Source of the DNA: Sphingobium sp. CAP-1
GTDB taxonomy: Bacteria; Pseudomonadota; Alphaproteobacteria; Sphingomonadales; Sphingomonadaceae
Assembly: GCF_009720145.1 (NCBI RefSeq)
Contig: NZ_CP046252.1
Location: forward strand, 2,746,001 to 2,810,000
Direction of reading: 5' to 3'
DNA: 64,000 bases
Positions within the stretch are counted from its first letter, which is position 1, and every line of letters starts with the position of its first letter. Positions 34,553 through 41,924 of this stretch are shown here, piece by piece. The position numbers and the translations under genes were made by a program. The notes under the pieces were generated by a model. The model did no database searches. It was not told the DNA's origin and worked only from the letters and a program-made list of their open reading frames with translations.

Positions 34553-34571
34553 CGGGGCGGGAGAGACACTC

Positions 34572-35558
34572 ATGAAACTGCTGAAACTCGTCCCCGACAA
34601 TACCAATATCGGCTTTGTCGCGATCCGTAACTGGGCCTTTGCGCTGACCGCGCTGCTGACCGTGCTGGCGGTGGGCGCAACGGCCTATAAGGGGCTGAAT
34701 CTGGGCGTCGACTTTGTCGGCGGCCTGATGATCGAGGCGAAATTCCCGAACACTGTCGAAACCGACAAGGTGCGCGCCACCATCGGCAAGCTGGGCGTGG
34801 GCGAAAGTTCGCTCCAGCAGTTCGGCGATCCCAAGACGGTGCAGATCCGCCTGCCCTTGCCAGAACAGGGCGGGGCCGGCGCGGCCAACGCCGTGGTGGA
34901 GAAAACCCGCAAGGCAATGACGGCGGAATTTCCCGGCGTCACCTTCTCCCGCTACGACACGGTGTCGGGCAAGGTGTCGGGCGAACTGATCCAGAATGGC
35001 GTGCTGGCGGTGATGCTGGCGATCGTGGGCATCGCGATCTTTTCCTGGTTCCGCTACGAATGGCAGTTCGGCGTGTCGACCTTCGTCGCGATCGTCCATG
35101 ACGTGCTGATGACGCTGGGCTTCTTCGCGATCACCCAGTTGGAGTTCGACCTGAACATCATCGCCGCCGTGCTGACGATCGTGGGCTATTCGATCAACGA
35201 CAAGATGGTGATCGACGACCGTATTCGTGAAAATATGCGCAAATATCGCAAGATGGACATGAAGGCGCTGATCGACCTGTCGGTCAATGAAACGCTGCCC
35301 CGCACGGTGATGACATCGCTGACGGTGATGCTGGCGCTGGGCGCGCTGCTGCTGTTCGGCGGTCATGTGCTGCGCGGTTTCACCGCCGCGATGATGCTGG
35401 GCATTATCGTCGGCACCTATTCGTCGGTCTATGTGTCGTCCTCGCTGCTCATCACGCTGGGCCTGACCCCGCAGGCGACGGAGAAGAAGGCGACGAAGAA
35501 GGGCTATGCCGGCAATGCCGAGCGCGTGGGTCCGCGCGACGACGGGGCGCGACCCTGA
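34572..35558 (+). CDS. secF: protein translocase subunit SecF
   Basis: The 328-residue partner of SecD starts MKLLKLVPDNTNIGFVAIRN. It shows NLGVDFVGGLMIEAKFP (SecF counterpart of the D1 motif), a small periplasmic domain, and the membrane motifs VGYSINDKMVIDDRIRENMR and NETLPRTVMTSLTVMLALGA. Six helices are expected. Its stop codon TGA overlaps the proposed start of the next gene. The secDF pair is directly downstream of yajC. Confidence 0.97.
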   Translation: MKLLKLVPDNTNIGFVAIRNWAFALTALLTVLAVGATAYKGLNLGVDFVGGLMIEAKFPNTVETDKVRATIGKLGVGESSLQQFGDPKTVQIRLPLPEQGGAGAANAVVEKTRKAMTAEFPGVTFSRYDTVSGKVSGELIQNGVLAVMLAIVGIAIFSWFRYEWQFGVSTFVAIVHDVLMTLGFFAITQLEFDLNIIAAVLTIVGYSINDKMVIDDRIRENMRKYRKMDMKALIDLSVNETLPRTVMTSLTVMLALGALLLFGGHVLRGFTAAMMLGIIVGTYSSVYVSSSLLITLGLTPQATEKKATKKGYAGNAERVGPRDDGARP

Positions 35559-35950
35559 CCGATTCGGGCATCAGGCTGCGCCGCGACGAGAGCGGGCAGG
35601 GGCCGGTCGTCACCGGCTTTGCGGGCCGGGGCTTTCGGGTGCGCGATGATGTGTTTCCCGACGGGCTGCTGCTCAGCCCCGCCCGCGCGCTGGCCTGGGC
35701 CGATGCGCCGGCGTCTGTCGATGCGCTGACGCTGGCGGCGCTGGGCGACCTGTTCGCGATCGATCCGCGCCCGGAATTTCTGTTGCTGGGCACCGGCGCG
35801 GGGCTGCGTCAGCCGCCGCGCCCCTTCGTCCGGGCGGTCGAGGCGCTGGGGATGGGGGTCGAGGCGATGGACAGCCGCGCCGCCGCCCGCGCCTGGGGCG
35901 TGTTGCGCGCCGAGGAGCGGCAGATCGTCGCGGCGCTGCTGCCCTTGTGA
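35555..35950 (+). CDS. Mth938-like domain-containing protein, apparent CTG start
   Basis: Family similarity requires the N-terminus TDSGIRLRRDESGQG and the conserved VTGFAGRGFRVRDDVFPDG. The only codon that can open this reading is CTG at 35555, which overlaps the secF stop as CTGA, where ATGA is usual. A GTG start at 35639 would remove the first strand of the fold. The rest shows LLLSPARALAW and EFLLLGTGAG, the Mth938/NDUFAF3-like core. In mitochondria the relative assists complex I assembly; here it is a common neighbour of secF. Either a rare CTG start or a substitution at the first base. Confidence 0.75.
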   Translation: MTDSGIRLRRDESGQGPVVTGFAGRGFRVRDDVFPDGLLLSPARALAWADAPASVDALTLAALGDLFAIDPRPEFLLLGTGAGLRQPPRPFVRAVEALGMGVEAMDSRAAARAWGVLRAEERQIVAALLPL

Positions 35951-36083
35951 AAGACAATGGCCGATAAGCCGGGCGGGGAGGCACCTGCGACGGGCGATTC
36001 CCCCCTGCTTGCGCATCGGCGCGTATCTGCTTAAGCATGAGGGCAAGTTCCGGTCCCGTCTTTGGGGCTGGCGATAAGCAGAA

Positions 36084-37214
36084 GTGAGTTACGGCATGGT
36101 GCAGCAGAGCCGCCCATCGCCGCAGAATTCCGGCCCGGCCGGCCGTTATGCGGGCAAGCGCGCCCGCTCCGGTCCGGGTGATGGAAGCAAGGCTGCGGCC
36201 ATAACTGTCCCGTCCCCGCATCGGGGTTTCGCGCCCCAGGGCGCACGCGACCGGCGATCCTATGCCGCTATCGACCTTGGCACCAATAATTGCCGCCTGC
36301 TGATCGCCAAGCCGTCAGCCGATGGTTTCATCGTGGTGGACGCCTTTTCGCGGATCGTGCGGCTGGGCGAGGGGCTGGCCGCGACCGGGCGGATCAGCGA
36401 CGCGGCGATCGACCGCGCCATCGCGGCGCTGTCGGTGTGCGCCGACAAGCTGCGCCGCCGCCATGTGACGCTGGCCCGTTCGGTCGCGACCGAAGCGTGC
36501 CGGCGCGCGTCCAACGGCGCGGAGTTCATCCAGCGCGTCTATCGCGAAACCGGCATCGCGCTCGACATCATCAGCGCGCAGGAAGAGGCGCGGCTGGCGG
36601 TGCTGGGCTGCCACGCGCTGCTGGAGCCGGGCGATGGCCCCGCGCTGATCTTCGACATTGGCGGCGGATCGACCGAACTGGTGCTGGTCGATGCCCATGG
36701 CGATGGCGCGCCGCATATCGTCGATTGGGTGAGCGCCCCCTGGGGCGTGGTGTCGCTGACCGAGAGCGAGGCGTTCGAGCATGAGGATGCGGGCGAGCGG
36801 CTGGCCGCCTATGGCCGGATGCGCGCGCGGGTGGCCGACGCTTTCTCGCCGCTGGCACGGCGTTTGCCCAAGGATGCGCGGGACATCCGCCTGCTTGGTA
36901 CGTCCGGCACGGTGACGACTTTGGCCAGCCTGCATCTGGGCCTGCCGCGCTATGACCGGCAGGCGATCGACGGGCTGATCGTGCCGTGCGAATCGATGCG
37001 GTCGATTTCCGATCGCCTGTCGGGCATGGCGCTGGCGGAACGGCAGAAGCTGCCCTGCATCGGCACCGAGCGTGCCGACCTGGTGGTGGCGGGCTGCGCC
37101 ATATTGGAATCGATCCTCGACATCTGGCCCGCGCTGCGACTGGGCGTGGCCGATCGGGGGATTCGCGAAGGCATTTTGCGCGGCCTGATGGACCGCGACG
37201 GGAGGATGATGTGA
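36084..37214 (+). CDS. exopolyphosphatase/pppGpp phosphatase (Ppx/GppA family)
   Basis: The 376-residue protein has an unusual N-terminal tail of about 58 basic, Ser/Pro-rich residues. The ASKHA ATPase fold follows: SYAAIDLGTNNCRLLIAKPS, LARSVATEACRRASNG, ISAQEEARLAVLG and ALIFDIGGGSTELVLVDAHG (phosphate-2 loop). LLGTSGTVTTLASLH closes the site. It removes terminal phosphates from polyphosphate or pppGpp; which is favoured cannot be told. Start taken at GTG 36084; ATG at 36096 is an alternative. Its stop overlaps the rlmE start. Confidence 0.9.
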   Translation: MSYGMVQQSRPSPQNSGPAGRYAGKRARSGPGDGSKAAAITVPSPHRGFAPQGARDRRSYAAIDLGTNNCRLLIAKPSADGFIVVDAFSRIVRLGEGLAATGRISDAAIDRAIAALSVCADKLRRRHVTLARSVATEACRRASNGAEFIQRVYRETGIALDIISAQEEARLAVLGCHALLEPGDGPALIFDIGGGSTELVLVDAHGDGAPHIVDWVSAPWGVVSLTESEAFEHEDAGERLAAYGRMRARVADAFSPLARRLPKDARDIRLLGTSGTVTTLASLHLGLPRYDRQAIDGLIVPCESMRSISDRLSGMALAERQKLPCIGTERADLVVAGCAILESILDIWPALRLGVADRGIREGILRGLMDRDGRMM

Positions 37215-37882
37215 GAGGTGCGGGCGCCGGCAAGGTGCGGGTCAAGTCGGCCAAGGGGCGGACGGCGCAGTCGGTGCGCTGGCTGGAGCGACATCTGAAC
37301 GACCCCTATGTCCGCAAGGCGAAGGCGGAAGGGTGGCGCAGCCGCGCCGCCTTCAAGCTGATCGAGCTGGACGAGAAATTCCATTTCGTGAAGGGATCGA
37401 AGGCGGTCGTCGATCTGGGCGTCGCGCCGGGCGGATGGGCCCAGGTGGTGCGCAAGATGGCCCCGAAAGCCGCCGTGGTCGGCATCGACCTGTTGCCGAC
37501 CGATCCGATTCCGGGCGTCACCCTGTTCGAAATGGATTTCATGGACGACAAGGCGCCCGACCTGCTGCGCGAAACGCTGGGGCAGGAACCGGACCTGGTG
37601 ATTTCCGACATGGCGGCCAATACGGTCGGCCATGCCCAGACCGACCATCTGCGCACCATGGCGCTGGTCGAGGCGGCAGCCTGGTTCGCGGTGGAGAATC
37701 TGCGCAAGGGCGGGACGTTCGTGGCCAAGGTGTTTGCGGGCGGGACGGACGCGGAATTGCTGGCGCTGCTCAAGAAGCATTTCACCACGATCAAGCACGC
37801 CAAGCCGCCGGCCAGCCGCAAGGGCAGCGTTGAATGGTATGTCGTGGCGCAGGGATTCAAGGGGCGTTTATCAGAAGAATAA
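37211..37882 (+). CDS. rlmE: 23S rRNA (uridine2552-2'-O)-methyltransferase
   Basis: The 223-residue enzyme methylates U2552 in the A loop of 23S rRNA. It starts at GTG 37211, overlapping the ppx stop (GTGA). The catalytic K-D-K-E set is visible: AAFKLIELDEKF (Lys), the SAM loop VVDLGVAPGGWAQVV, LVISDMAANTVGHAQTDHLR (Asp), GGTFVAKVFAGG (Lys) and SRKGSVEWYVVAQGFKG (Glu). Full length with a short basic N-terminal extension. Translationally coupled to ppx. Confidence 0.95.
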   Translation: MRGAGAGKVRVKSAKGRTAQSVRWLERHLNDPYVRKAKAEGWRSRAAFKLIELDEKFHFVKGSKAVVDLGVAPGGWAQVVRKMAPKAAVVGIDLLPTDPIPGVTLFEMDFMDDKAPDLLRETLGQEPDLVISDMAANTVGHAQTDHLRTMALVEAAAWFAVENLRKGGTFVAKVFAGGTDAELLALLKKHFTTIKHAKPPASRKGSVEWYVVAQGFKGRLSEE

Positions 37883-37884
37883 AC

Positions 37885-38017
37885 GGACCGCCATTCCGCC
37901 CATGCGGGCCTGCGAAGCGCTATTTTCTGCGCTCCGGTGCTCACGCACTTGAAGTGCGCTGCGCTCCGGTGCTCGAAAATCCCGCTTCTCGGCTCCACCT
38001 GAACGAAATGGCGGTCC
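37885..38017. repeat. 133-bp element bounded by 11-bp inverted repeats
   Basis: GGACCGCCATT (37885-37895) and AATGGCGGTCC (38007-38017) are exact complements. Inside are two copies of CTGCGCTCCGGTGCTC (37927-37942 and 37959-37974) around a CGCACTTGAAGTGCG hairpin. No coding sequence. It fills the rlmE-comM gap and has the build of a small non-autonomous element or a long RNA hairpin. Confidence 0.6.
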
Positions 38018-38059
38018 TCGTGGTTCGCGTTGGGGTAGGCTGAAAACGGGGGCAGATAT

Positions 38060-39568
38060 TTGGTCGCAACGGTTTCGACGGTCGCCTATCTGGGGCTGGA
38101 GGCGCGCGCCGTGGAGGTGCAGTGCCAACTCGTTCCCGGCCTGCCCAATTTCATCGTCGTCGGCCTGCCCGACAAGGCGGTGGCGGAAAGTCGCGAGCGG
38201 GTGCGCAACGCCATCGCCGCGATCGGCCTGTCGCTGCCGCCCAAACGCATCACCGTGAACCTGTCGCCGGCCGACCTGCCCAAGGAAGGATCGCATTTCG
38301 ACCTGCCGATCGCGATCGCGCTGCTGGGCGCGATGGGGGTGATCGATGCGGAGACGCTGGCAAATTATGTCGTGGTCGGCGAACTGGGGCTGGACGGGCG
38401 CACCGCGCCCTCGCCCGGCGTGCTGCTGGCCGCGCTCCATGCCGGCGGGCAGGAGATGGGGCTGGTCTGCCCGGTGGCTCAAGGCGCAGAGGCTGCCTGG
38501 GCCGGGGAGGTCGAGGTGGTCGCCGCGCCCGACCTGCTGAGCCTGCTCAATCATTTCAGGGGCACGGCGGCCCTGTCCGCGCCGCAGCCCGGCGCGGTCG
38601 ATGCGCCGGTGCGGACGGCGGATTTAAAGCAGGTGAAGGGGCAGGAGGTCGCCAAGCGCGCGCTGGAGATTGCGGCGGCGGGCGGGCATAATCTGTTGAT
38701 GGTCGGGCCGCCGGGTGCGGGCAAATCGCTGATGGCGAGTTGCCTGCCGGGGATATTGCCCGACATGACGCCGGGCGAGGCGCTGGAAAGCTCGATGGTG
38801 GCGAGCGTCGCCGGCACGCTGGAGGGCGGGCGGATCAGCCGGGCGCGGCCGTTCCGCAATCCGCATCATAGTGCGTCGATGGCGGCGCTGGTCGGTGGCG
38901 GCCTGAAGGCGCGGCCGGGCGAGGTCAGCATGGCGCATCTGGGCGTATTGTTCCTGGACGAACTGCCGGAATTTCAGCGGGCCGTGCTGGATTCGCTGCG
39001 CCAGCCGCTGGAGACGGGCGAGGTGACGGTGGCGCGGGCCAATGCGCATGTGACCTTTCCGGCGCGGGTCCAGTTGATCGCAGCGATGAATCCGTGCCGC
39101 TGCGGCCATCTGGGCGATCCGGCGCTGGCCTGTTCCCGCGCGCCGCGCTGCGCGGCCGATTATCAGGCGAAGGTGTCGGGGCCGCTGCTCGATCGCATCG
39201 ACCTGCATGTCGAGGTGCAGGCGGTGACGGCCGCCGATCTGGTGCTGCCGCCGCCGAGCGAAGGCTCAGCCGAAGTGGCGGCGCGGGTCGCGGCGGCGCG
39301 CAGCGTTCAGACGGCGCGCTATGCCGGCAGCAAGGTCCGCACCAATGCCGAGGTGGATGGCGAGGCGCTGGAGCAGGTCGCCGGGCCGGACGAGGCGGGG
39401 CGGCAATTGCTGGCGCAGGCGGCGGCGGCGATGAAGCTGTCGGCGCGGGGCTATACCCGCGTGCTGCGCGTGGCGCGCACGATCGCCGATCTGGCCGGGG
39501 CCGAGCGGGTCGGGCGGGTGCATGTGGCGGAGGCGCTGAGTTACAGGCGGCGCGCACCGGTGAATTGA
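38060..39568 (+). CDS. comM: YifB/ComM family Mg-chelatase-like AAA ATPase
   Basis: The 502-residue protein begins at TTG 38060 (MVATVSTVAYLGLEARAVEV). The N-terminal ChlI-like Lon-type domain contains GLPNFIVVGLPDKAVAESRE. Then come the Walker A loop GPPGAGKSLMAS, the Walker B stretch GVLFLDELPEF, and an ATPase C-terminal part with MNPCRCGHLGDP and ARGYTRVLRVARTIADL. ComM is a hexameric branch-migration helicase that extends heteroduplexes during natural transformation in Vibrio and Haemophilus. The same role is inferred here. Confidence 0.92.
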   Translation: MVATVSTVAYLGLEARAVEVQCQLVPGLPNFIVVGLPDKAVAESRERVRNAIAAIGLSLPPKRITVNLSPADLPKEGSHFDLPIAIALLGAMGVIDAETLANYVVVGELGLDGRTAPSPGVLLAALHAGGQEMGLVCPVAQGAEAAWAGEVEVVAAPDLLSLLNHFRGTAALSAPQPGAVDAPVRTADLKQVKGQEVAKRALEIAAAGGHNLLMVGPPGAGKSLMASCLPGILPDMTPGEALESSMVASVAGTLEGGRISRARPFRNPHHSASMAALVGGGLKARPGEVSMAHLGVLFLDELPEFQRAVLDSLRQPLETGEVTVARANAHVTFPARVQLIAAMNPCRCGHLGDPALACSRAPRCAADYQAKVSGPLLDRIDLHVEVQAVTAADLVLPPPSEGSAEVAARVAAARSVQTARYAGSKVRTNAEVDGEALEQVAGPDEAGRQLLAQAAAAMKLSARGYTRVLRVARTIADLAGAERVGRVHVAEALSYRRRAPVN

Positions 39569-39573
39569 GCGCT

Positions 39574-39957
39574 ATGCTGACGGCGATCAAAGGCTGGGCG
39601 AAGCGGTTGAAGCGCGATGTCGTGGCGCTGTGGATCGCGGCGCGATCGGCCAAGACGCCATGGGTCGCGCGGATCATCGCCCTGCTGGTCGCGGGCTATG
39701 CGCTCAGCCCGATCGACCTGATTCCCGATGTGATTCCGGTGCTGGGGCTGCTGGACGATTTGCTGATCGTGCCGCTGGGCATCGCGCTGGCGGTCGCCTG
39801 CATCCCGGCGGCGCTGATGGCGCGCTACAGGCGGGAGGCGGAGCGGGTGCTGGCGCGTCCGGTCAGCCGGGTGGGCGCGGCGGTGATATTGCTGCTATGG
39901 CTCGGCGTGCTGGTCCTGCTGGCAGGCTGGGCGCTCAGGGCAGCGGGCGCACGCTGA
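39574..39957 (+). CDS. YkvA family (DUF1232) membrane protein
   Basis: The 127-residue protein has the DUF1232 signature RIIALLVAGYALSPIDLIPD followed by VIPVLGLLDDLLIVPLGIAL (about residues 33-72). Two further hydrophobic stretches occur, the last being GAAVILLLWLGVLVLLAGWA. It probably spans the inner membrane. Function unknown. The start lies 5 bp after the comM stop, so the two may be cotranscribed. Its end overlaps a small convergent gene by 23 bp. Confidence 0.85.
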   Translation: MLTAIKGWAKRLKRDVVALWIAARSAKTPWVARIIALLVAGYALSPIDLIPDVIPVLGLLDDLLIVPLGIALAVACIPAALMARYRREAERVLARPVSRVGAAVILLLWLGVLVLLAGWALRAAGAR

Positions 39958-40045
39958 AGAGCGTGTAGAGGGCGATGGCGATGCCGCCGCCGGCAAAGCC
40001 TAGCAGGAAACGGCGGATGTCGGGCCAGAAGTCGGGTCGTTCCAT
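39935..40045 (-). CDS. 36-residue small membrane protein
   Basis: The minus strand encodes MERPDFWPDIRRFLLGFAGG, then GIAIALYTLFSVRPLP and a stop. One hydrophobic helix (about residues 13-30) follows a polar, tryptophan-containing head and ends in a short Arg-Pro tail. Codon choice matches the genome. Its final 23 bp overlap the YkvA gene on the other strand. It resembles small single-helix proteins of sphingomonads, but no family name can be given. Confidence 0.6.
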   Translation of the reverse strand: MERPDFWPDIRRFLLGFAGGGIAIALYTLFSVRPLP

Positions 40046-40176
40046 GGCGCAGCGCTCCCCAGCGGGATGATTGCGCGGGGATTAGGAGCGCGGCAGCGGC
40101 GTTTCCAGTGACAAATATGGTTAGAGGCTTGGCGCTATGTGCGCCCGCGCTATCGCAGGATCGCAAGAGCGGGACT

Positions 40177-40196
40177 GGGTTCCCGCCTGCGCGGGA
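40177..40196. repeat. single family-A palindrome
   Basis: GTTCCCGCCTGCGCGGGAAC is an almost perfect hairpin, preceded by GACTGG just as in the pair at 8389. It lies 15 bp beyond the bactofilin stop codon, where it may double as a transcription end. Confidence 0.75.
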
Positions 40197-40210
40197 ACAC
40201 GGGGTAGTCG

Positions 40211-40636
40211 TCAACCCGCGCTGTCGTTGGCGATCAGTTTGAGTTCGGCGGGGTGGGCGCCGCTGTCCTTGTGGGCGAAGCGGCCTTCGATGCGGCTGCC
40301 CGGTTCGATCGTGATGGTGGCGTAGGTCACGTCGCCGGTGATGCGGGCGCTGCTTGCCACCACCAGTTCGTCGGCGTTGATCGATCCGTCGACCAGACCG
40401 GCGAGGCGGGCGCTTTGCGCGGTGACATGGCCGGTGATGCGGCTGTCCGGTCCCTGCACCAGCGCGGCGCAGCTTATGTCGCCATCGATCACGCCATCGA
40501 CATGGAGGTCGACGCTGGCCGACAGGTTGCCGCTGATCGTCACGTCGCCGCCGATCAGCGAAAAGGGGATGGACTTACCCCCGGTGGCCGACATCGGCGA
40601 AACGGGCTGTGGCGACTTGCTGGACTTGGAGAACAT
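40211..40636 (-). CDS. bactofilin (polymer-forming cytoskeletal protein)
   Basis: The 141-residue protein has a Ser/Pro-rich head and then the bactofilin beta-helix: IPFSLIGGDVTISGNLSASV, DLHVDGVIDGDISC and SARLAGLVDGSINADELVVA are regular strand-turn repeats. Such proteins form membrane-bound filaments that direct local peptidoglycan synthesis or hydrolysis. GGAGG nine bases before the ATG supports this start, although it overlaps the upstream M23 peptidase gene by 62 bp. Bactofilins often act with M23 peptidases, so the pairing is meaningful. Confidence 0.93.
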   Translation of the reverse strand: MFSKSSKSPQPVSPMSATGGKSIPFSLIGGDVTISGNLSASVDLHVDGVIDGDISCAALVQGPDSRITGHVTAQSARLAGLVDGSINADELVVASSARITGDVTYATITIEPGSRIEGRFAHKDSGAHPAELKLIANDSAG

Positions 40637-41759
40637 CTTTGCGGGCCTCCAGGAAGGGGCGGGGATTGACGGCCTGACCGTTCAGCCGGACCTCGAAATG
40701 GAGATGGGTGCCGGTCGAGCGGCCGGTGGACCCCATGCGACCGATCGTATCGCCGCGCGCCACTTTCTCGCCGACATGGGACGCGAAGCCGGACAGGTGG
40801 GCATAGCGGGTCATGATGCCGTTGCCATGCTCCACCTCGACCACATTGCCATAGCCCTGGCGCTGACCGACATAGCTGACCTTGCCGTCGGCCGCCGCGT
40901 TGATCGGCTGGCCATAGCGGCCGGGGAAGTCGAGCCCGGCATGGAAGGCGGCATGACCGTTGAACGGGTCACGGCGATATCCATAAGAGCTGGTCAGCAT
41001 CGGCGATCCGGTCGGGCGGCCCGACGGGATGGTGAGCAGGCTGCGCTCCAGAAATTCCATGCGGGACATGGCGTCGGCGAGATTTTCCAGCTCGTTCGTC
41101 ATCGCGCCCTTTTCGCCCTTCCACGGCACGAAGGGGCCACCTTGCGCGCGGGCGGCGCTGCGGGCGAGGGCGTCGGGATTGAGGCCGAAGCTGCGGATGG
41201 CGGCGGCGGCCTTGTCGGCGCGGCGCTCGACCGCGTGGGTCAGCAGCAGGGCGAAGCGGCGCTGGCGCTGTTCCAGCCGGACCAGGGGCGCGGCTTCGGG
41301 CGCCATGCTGATCTTGGCGGTGAGGCGGCCCTTCTGCTCATCCTTCGCGGGACCGACCAGATCGGCGCCGGCGGCATCCTTGCCCTCTTCCGCGCCGAAA
41401 TGGGTTTTGTAGAGATCGTCCATGAAGTCCTGGCGGGCTTCGAGATCCTGCGCCAGATCCTCGACCGACTTGCGATAGTCGGCGACCTTGCCGGCGGCCT
41501 TCGCGACCGACTGGCCCTGTGCGGCGAGGGCGGCACGTTCCTGCGCGACCGAAGCGTTGCCGGCCATCATCGAGACGGTGGCGCCGGCCCAGCCGATCAG
41601 GGCGGCGGAGACGAGGCCGGCGGCGGCAAGCTGCGCGCGGCGCGAAATGCGGATGAACTTCACCTGACCGCCGGATCGCAGGAAAATCTCCCGCTCAGGG
41701 CAGAGGGCGTTCAGCCGGTCGTGAAGGCCGGCGAGCCCTTTCTTCTTCTGATGCGACAA
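40575..41759 (-). CDS. M23 family metallopeptidase, membrane-anchored
   Basis: The protein of about 394 residues has a cytoplasmic head (SHQKKKGLAGLHDRLNALCP), one membrane helix (LAAAGLVSAALIGWAGATVS), a coiled coil (about residues 65-240) and a complete M23 domain. The zinc ligands are intact: FHAGLDFPG (HxxxD) and THLHFEVRLNG (HxH), with YAHLSGFASHVG between. It probably cuts peptidoglycan cross-links. The start is uncertain: TTG at 41759 gives the expected head; GTG at 41663 and a longer frame to 41897 are alternatives. The C-terminus overlaps the bactofilin gene by 62 bp. Confidence 0.88.
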   Translation of the reverse strand: MSHQKKKGLAGLHDRLNALCPEREIFLRSGGQVKFIRISRRAQLAAAGLVSAALIGWAGATVSMMAGNASVAQERAALAAQGQSVAKAAGKVADYRKSVEDLAQDLEARQDFMDDLYKTHFGAEEGKDAAGADLVGPAKDEQKGRLTAKISMAPEAAPLVRLEQRQRRFALLLTHAVERRADKAAAAIRSFGLNPDALARSAARAQGGPFVPWKGEKGAMTNELENLADAMSRMEFLERSLLTIPSGRPTGSPMLTSSYGYRRDPFNGHAAFHAGLDFPGRYGQPINAAADGKVSYVGQRQGYGNVVEVEHGNGIMTRYAHLSGFASHVGEKVARGDTIGRMGSTGRSTGTHLHFEVRLNGQAVNPRPFLEARKDVLQVQQVATARFADVGHRG

Positions 41760-41924
41760 TGCGACCCCGCGATTTTTATTTGCGAGTCGGGCGGGTAGCA
41801 AAGCCAGACCGGTCGCGCGAATCCGTCGTTGCGGACTCGTGACGAGTCGAAAGCCGAATGCGGTGAAATGAAGAATGGGTGTTTTGGTTCCACCCACATG
41901 ACGATATTTTTCATTTTATGCCCG

